DNA of 9,805 nt, from positions 1-9,805 of the forward strand of contig CAMLPZ010000157.1 of NCBI GenBank assembly GCA_946482045.1, written 5' to 3'. Shown one piece after another: positions 6,608 through 9,805 of this stretch. The position numbers and the translations under genes were made by a program. This DNA is from an uncultured Asticcacaulis sp. (GTDB lineage: Bacteria; Pseudomonadota; Alphaproteobacteria; Caulobacterales; Caulobacteraceae). Below the pieces are notes generated by a model that worked only from the letters and a program-made list of their open reading frames with translations, ran no database searches and had not been told where the DNA came from. Positions within the stretch are counted from its first letter, which is position 1; every line of letters begins with the position of its first letter.

Positions 6608-9511
6608 ATGTACGCCAATAGAATTGCGAGTCGAATTGCGTCGCCGTCCAAGCGCCTGATGCGGTGCACGGCGGCCTTACCGCTCGTCGTGGTTGCAGCG
6701 CTGACCGGCTTTACACCGGCCCAGGCGCAAGACAGCCAGGCGGCCCAGGATTCGGAGACGGCTGCACCGGAATCCGACGCCGAGAGCAGCGAGAAGGACA
6801 GCTCGGTAGTCGTGGTAACCGGCACCAACATCAAAGGGGTCAAACCGGTCGGTTCGGAGACAACCACGATGAAGCGGGAGGATATCCTCGCCACTGGTCT
6901 CACCAACGTCACCGACGTCCTGCGCACCCTGCCTCAGGTGCAGAATACCGGTGACCCCAATGGCGCCACCATGCGTGAGGGCGGAACGGCTGGCTATGGC
7001 GGTAACTCCACGCAAGGAACGACGGTAAATCTTCGGGGCATCGGCTCCGCGGCGACCCTGGTTCTTGTGAATGGCCGCCGTTTGGCCCCGTCGGGCGCGG
7101 CGCTGACCTTTACGGAAGCGACACAGGTTCCTATTGCAGCAGTGGAACGCATTGAAATCATCTCTGACGGCGCCTCCGCCATCTATGGTTCGGACGCTGT
7201 TTCAGGCGTTATCAACTTTGTTCTGCGCAAGCGCTACAACGGCGCCGAAATTACGGGCCGCTACTCGGTCAACAAGGGCGCCGACGAAAAGGGCGTCTCG
7301 GTCACTGCCGGCCATTCCTGGGACAGCGTGGCCAGGATGGGTATGGGGAACGCCATCTTCAGCATGGATTTTACGGATCGCTCGGCATTTGCCCGTAGCA
7401 AGAGCCCGTACCTGCGTCAGGACCTGACCCGGTTCGGCGGGCTCGACAACCGGATCAACGGTGCAACGGCAACCCCCGGCACCCCCGGAAATATCGTGGT
7501 CACCACAACCACCACCTTCCCGGTCTTTGGAACCAGCTACACGACTTACGGCCTGCCCAACGGTCCGAATACCAACCTGACCGGCGCGGACCTGTTGACG
7601 ACGCCGAACCTTGTCGACTCCGCAGACTATGCCGACTACATCGGTGCCTTGAAGCGTCAGCAGTTCGTCTTCATCCTCAGTCAGGAAATCACGCCCTGGC
7701 TCGATTTCAGCTATGAAGGCTTCTACACGCACCGTGAGACGGTCAGCCGTAGCCTGTATACGAACAGCGCCATTACGCTGACCTCGGCCAGCCCATACTA
7801 TATCACGGGCGTGCCGGGCCTGGCGCCAGGCGCCAATCAGACCATCCAGTACAATTTCTACAAGGATATCGGGGCCCAGACCACCTATAACCCGGACAGC
7901 ACCTGGACCCAGACGGCCAGTCTGAAGGCGAAACTGCCGAACAACTGGAGCACCGACGCCTATGCCACCTTCGGGCGCGATGCGACCTGCGGTATCTGTA
8001 ACATCGGCGACAACGTCAATCTTGATGCTTTCAACTATCAGATCGCCCAGGGCAACATCAATCCGTTGAGCGCAACACCGCTGACCGAGGCGCAAAAAGC
8101 CACCTTTGTCGGCACGAACATCCAGTCGAGCACAAACAAGATAGCCGATTTCGGCCTGAAGTTCACCGGCCCTCTTTTCAGGCTGCCGGCCGGCTCGGTC
8201 CGGCTGGCCTTCGGCGCGGAACATCAGTTCAACGAACAACATCTCGCCAACGGCGCCAACCGGGGCATCAACAACCAGTTCCAGTGGGACAACATTGCGA
8301 CGTCCAGCCGGACCGTGGACTCCGCCTATCTCGAAGTCTTCATCCCGGTCATCTCGCGGGATATGAACATTCCGTTCGTTCAGGACGTCAATGTCGATAT
8401 CGCCGGCCGCTATGACAAATATTCCGATTTTGGCGACACCACTAATCCGAAGATCGGCGTAACATGGGATGTCAACGATCAACTGTCATTCCGCGGGTCC
8501 TGGGGCACGTCGTTCCGCGCACCGAGCCTGACCGATACCAATGCGAACGTGTTCTCCTATGCCGGTATCTTCCCATGGCCGAACAATTCGGGTGACCCGA
8601 ACATAGGGCAGGCCTTCCCGGGCTACAGCTATGCCTTGATGTTTATCGGCGCCAATCCCGACCTGAAGCCCGAGGAGGCGACAACCTGGTCGGCCGGCTT
8701 CGACTACAAGCCCGACTGGATCGACGGATTGAGCATCGGCTCGACCTATTATGACATCGCCTACGACAACCAGATCGTCTTCTCGCCCTCGACCAGCCTG
8801 TTCCTGTCAAGCCCGCAATACCGGCAGATCTATTCGCAATATATCTATCCGGTCAGCAATGCGGGCTGTGTCGAGGGCAACCCCTCCACCTATGACCCGA
8901 AACTCGCGGCCTATCTGGCCCTGCCTAACCTGTATGGTTCGACCGTGGGCCAGGCCTGCCAGGTTCAGGTGATCCTCGATGGCCGCGAGACCAACATGGC
9001 TTCGACGCACCAGTATGGCGTCGACCTGCACGCCAACTATATTCGTAACACCTCCATAGGCTTCCTCAGCTTCGGTGGCGCGATCACCAAGATACTGAGT
9101 AGCAAGCAGACCATTGTGGCCGGGTCGGCGCCCGTCAGTGCGACCGATCGCATCTTCTACCCGGTCTCGTTGCGCGGCCGCTTCAATGCGGGCTGGGCAA
9201 AGCATGGCTGGAACATCAATCTGTTCGCCAACTATGTCGGGGGCTATCTGAACGACCAGACCCTGTCCGACAACGGCGTCAGGCGACCGTTCCACAAGGT
9301 CAAGGCCAACACGACCTATGACCTGGGCATCGGCTACATGGTCCCGAAGCATTCGGCCAGCTTCGCCAGAGGTGTTCGCGTCGCGTTGAATGTCCAGAAC
9401 CTGTTGAACCAGGCGCCGCAAGTCGTCCTGACCAACAATTCCGCCTTCGATGCGGCCAATTCCAGCGTCCTTGGCCGCGTGTTCAGTCTGCAGTTGACCA
9501 AGGCGTTCTAA
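6608..9511 (+). CDS. TonB-dependent outer-membrane receptor
   Basis: A 967-residue receptor started at the ATG at 6608, which follows the strong purine-rich site GGGGAAGGA and opens a signal peptide ending in FTPAQAQ; an in-frame ATG at 6581 lacks these features. After an acidic, low-complexity linker (about residues 42-65) comes the TonB-box-like VVVVTGT (about 66-72). The plug domain follows, with GTTVNLRGIGSAATLVLVNG, RIEIISDGASAIYGSDAVSG and VINFVLRK. The remainder is beta-barrel, with TonB-receptor C-terminal character (FNAGWAKHGWNINLFANYVG, VALNVQNLLNQAP) and a final Phe (SLQLTKAF) for barrel assembly. Cys461-xx-Cys464 and Cys754/Cys784 may form disulfides in surface loops. Length and the Caulobacterales/sphingomonad-like plug suggest a carbohydrate or glycoside importer, consistent with the divergent GH3 gene. 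It is not an obvious siderophore receptor, but specificity is unproven. Confidence 0.95.
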   Translation: MYANRIASRIASPSKRLMRCTAALPLVVVAALTGFTPAQAQDSQAAQDSETAAPESDAESSEKDSSVVVVTGTNIKGVKPVGSETTTMKREDILATGLTNVTDVLRTLPQVQNTGDPNGATMREGGTAGYGGNSTQGTTVNLRGIGSAATLVLVNGRRLAPSGAALTFTEATQVPIAAVERIEIISDGASAIYGSDAVSGVINFVLRKRYNGAEITGRYSVNKGADEKGVSVTAGHSWDSVARMGMGNAIFSMDFTDRSAFARSKSPYLRQDLTRFGGLDNRINGATATPGTPGNIVVTTTTTFPVFGTSYTTYGLPNGPNTNLTGADLLTTPNLVDSADYADYIGALKRQQFVFILSQEITPWLDFSYEGFYTHRETVSRSLYTNSAITLTSASPYYITGVPGLAPGANQTIQYNFYKDIGAQTTYNPDSTWTQTASLKAKLPNNWSTDAYATFGRDATCGICNIGDNVNLDAFNYQIAQGNINPLSATPLTEAQKATFVGTNIQSSTNKIADFGLKFTGPLFRLPAGSVRLAFGAEHQFNEQHLANGANRGINNQFQWDNIATSSRTVDSAYLEVFIPVISRDMNIPFVQDVNVDIAGRYDKYSDFGDTTNPKIGVTWDVNDQLSFRGSWGTSFRAPSLTDTNANVFSYAGIFPWPNNSGDPNIGQAFPGYSYALMFIGANPDLKPEEATTWSAGFDYKPDWIDGLSIGSTYYDIAYDNQIVFSPSTSLFLSSPQYRQIYSQYIYPVSNAGCVEGNPSTYDPKLAAYLALPNLYGSTVGQACQVQVILDGRETNMASTHQYGVDLHANYIRNTSIGFLSFGGAITKILSSKQTIVAGSAPVSATDRIFYPVSLRGRFNAGWAKHGWNINLFANYVGGYLNDQTLSDNGVRRPFHKVKANTTYDLGIGYMVPKHSASFARGVRVALNVQNLLNQAPQVVLTNNSAFDAANSSVLGRVFSLQLTKAF

Positions 9512-9517
9512 CCCAAA

Positions 9518-9551
9518 AACGACCGGCGAAACGATTGTGTCGCCGGTCGTT
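9518..9551 (+). terminator. Perfect hairpin after the receptor gene, probable terminator
   Basis: ACGACCGGCGA (9519-9529) pairs perfectly with TCGCCGGTCGT (9540-9550), extendable by one A-T pair, around a 10-base loop, seven bases after the receptor stop codon. In the plus direction the tail is interrupted (TCTCCGTTTGAGTTTTT). In the minus direction the stem runs straight into TTTTT. It may therefore terminate leakily rightwards, letting some transcript into the esterase gene, and more strongly leftwards. Confidence 0.65.
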
Positions 9552-9605
9552 CTCCGTTTGAGTTTTTGAATAACGTCCCCTGATCGGGGTCAGAAAAGGA
9601 ATAAC

Positions 9606-9805
9606 ATGCCTAAAACGTTGTTTATGCCCGTCAGCCGAATGGCTCTGGCGATATTTGCCGCCACAGGGTTTGCGGCGGCCGCGTTGCCGGGTTGCGCCGC
9701 CGCGCCGCAAGCGGTGCAGACGGAAGCGGGCGCCCTCCGGGGGGTAACATCCGATGGCGTCGAGTCCTTCAAGGGCATTCCGTTCGCAGCGCCTCCTCTC
9801 GGTGA
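9606..9805 (+). CDS. Exported carboxylesterase type B family protein, N-terminal part only
   Basis: The first 66 codons of a gene cut by the right edge. The ATG at 9606 is preceded by AAGGA five bases upstream. Residues 1-30 form an export signal with a hydrophobic core and end in ALPGC at Cys30; this resembles a lipobox, though Pro before Gly is unusual, so it may be a lipoprotein or a plain Sec substrate. From about residue 38 the sequence TEAGALRGVTSDGVESFKG then IPFAAPPLG matches the N-terminal signature of carboxylesterase type B alpha/beta hydrolases. The catalytic Ser-Glu-His triad would lie beyond the window. Next to GH3 and a TonB receptor it probably removes acyl, feruloyl or methyl esters from the imported compound, which is inference from context. 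Confidence 0.85.
   Translation, partial: MPKTLFMPVSRMALAIFAATGFAAAALPGCAAAPQAVQTEAGALRGVTSDGVESFKGIPFAAPPLG
9612..9621. promoter_or_regulatory. Weak operator-like match inside the esterase start
   Basis: AAAACGTTGT in codons 3-6 of the esterase gene matches nine of the ten central bases of O1. The flanks do not match and the site lies in coding sequence downstream of the start, so chance is likely. It is listed because it is in the third gene expected to belong to the same regulon. Confidence 0.2.

Noticed and set aside
7202..8482. A 426-codon minus-strand frame opposite the receptor gene
   Set aside because: It lies wholly antisense to a clear TonB-dependent receptor and its translation lacks domain character; long antisense frames are expected in GC-rich coding DNA.
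8807..9421. A 204-codon minus-strand frame opposite the receptor C-terminus
   Set aside because: Shadow of the receptor coding sequence, with no recognisable family and no separate expression signal.
1..9805. CRISPR arrays, tRNA or rRNA genes, insertion sequences, phage or toxin-antitoxin genes
   Set aside because: I looked for spaced direct repeats, tRNA-like cloverleafs, transposase-like proteins and terminal inverted repeats on both strands and saw none.

Overview
This 9.8 kb window looks like a carbohydrate or glycoside utilisation locus from a GC-rich Gram-negative bacterium. An outer-membrane TonB-dependent receptor with a C-terminal Phe, a Sec-exported GH3 enzyme and a LacI regulator together suggest an alphaproteobacterium of the Caulobacterales or Sphingomonadales type. 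That placement is an inference from gene style, not from a marker gene. Two AT-rich non-coding stretches (about 2400-2525 and 6160-6300) stand out from the GC-rich coding sequence.

Layout. The left part reads leftwards on the minus strand in the order GH3 glycosidase (5854-3635), LacI-family regulator (3561-2542), CitMHS-family carboxylate transporter (2382-1087) and an AtuA/DUF1446-family protein (1090 to the left edge, cut). The last two overlap by ATGA and are probably translationally coupled. A 753-bp divergent regulatory region (5855-6607) separates the GH3 gene from a rightward TonB-dependent receptor (6608-9511). A perfect hairpin follows the receptor, then the start of a carboxylesterase type B gene (9606 to the right edge, cut).

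How the parts may work together. The receptor would bring an oligosaccharide or glycoside across the outer membrane. The exported GH3 enzyme and the exported esterase would remove sugar and acyl or ester groups in the periplasm. The CitMHS transporter would take a released carboxylate into the cytoplasm, and the AtuA-family protein may take part in its breakdown. The LacI protein is the obvious candidate to bind two near-identical palindromes (GACAACGTTGTC and GACAACGTTATC) in the divergent region. One lies at the predicted start point of GH3 transcription and the other overlaps a TTGACA on the receptor side. The substrate cannot be read from the sequence.

The most interesting signals are the paired operators, a structured GH3 leader ending in an intrinsic-terminator-like hairpin, a stable hairpin ending two bases before the lacI start codon, and a CitMHS-AtuA carboxylate pair lying beside a TonB/GH3/esterase glycan locus.
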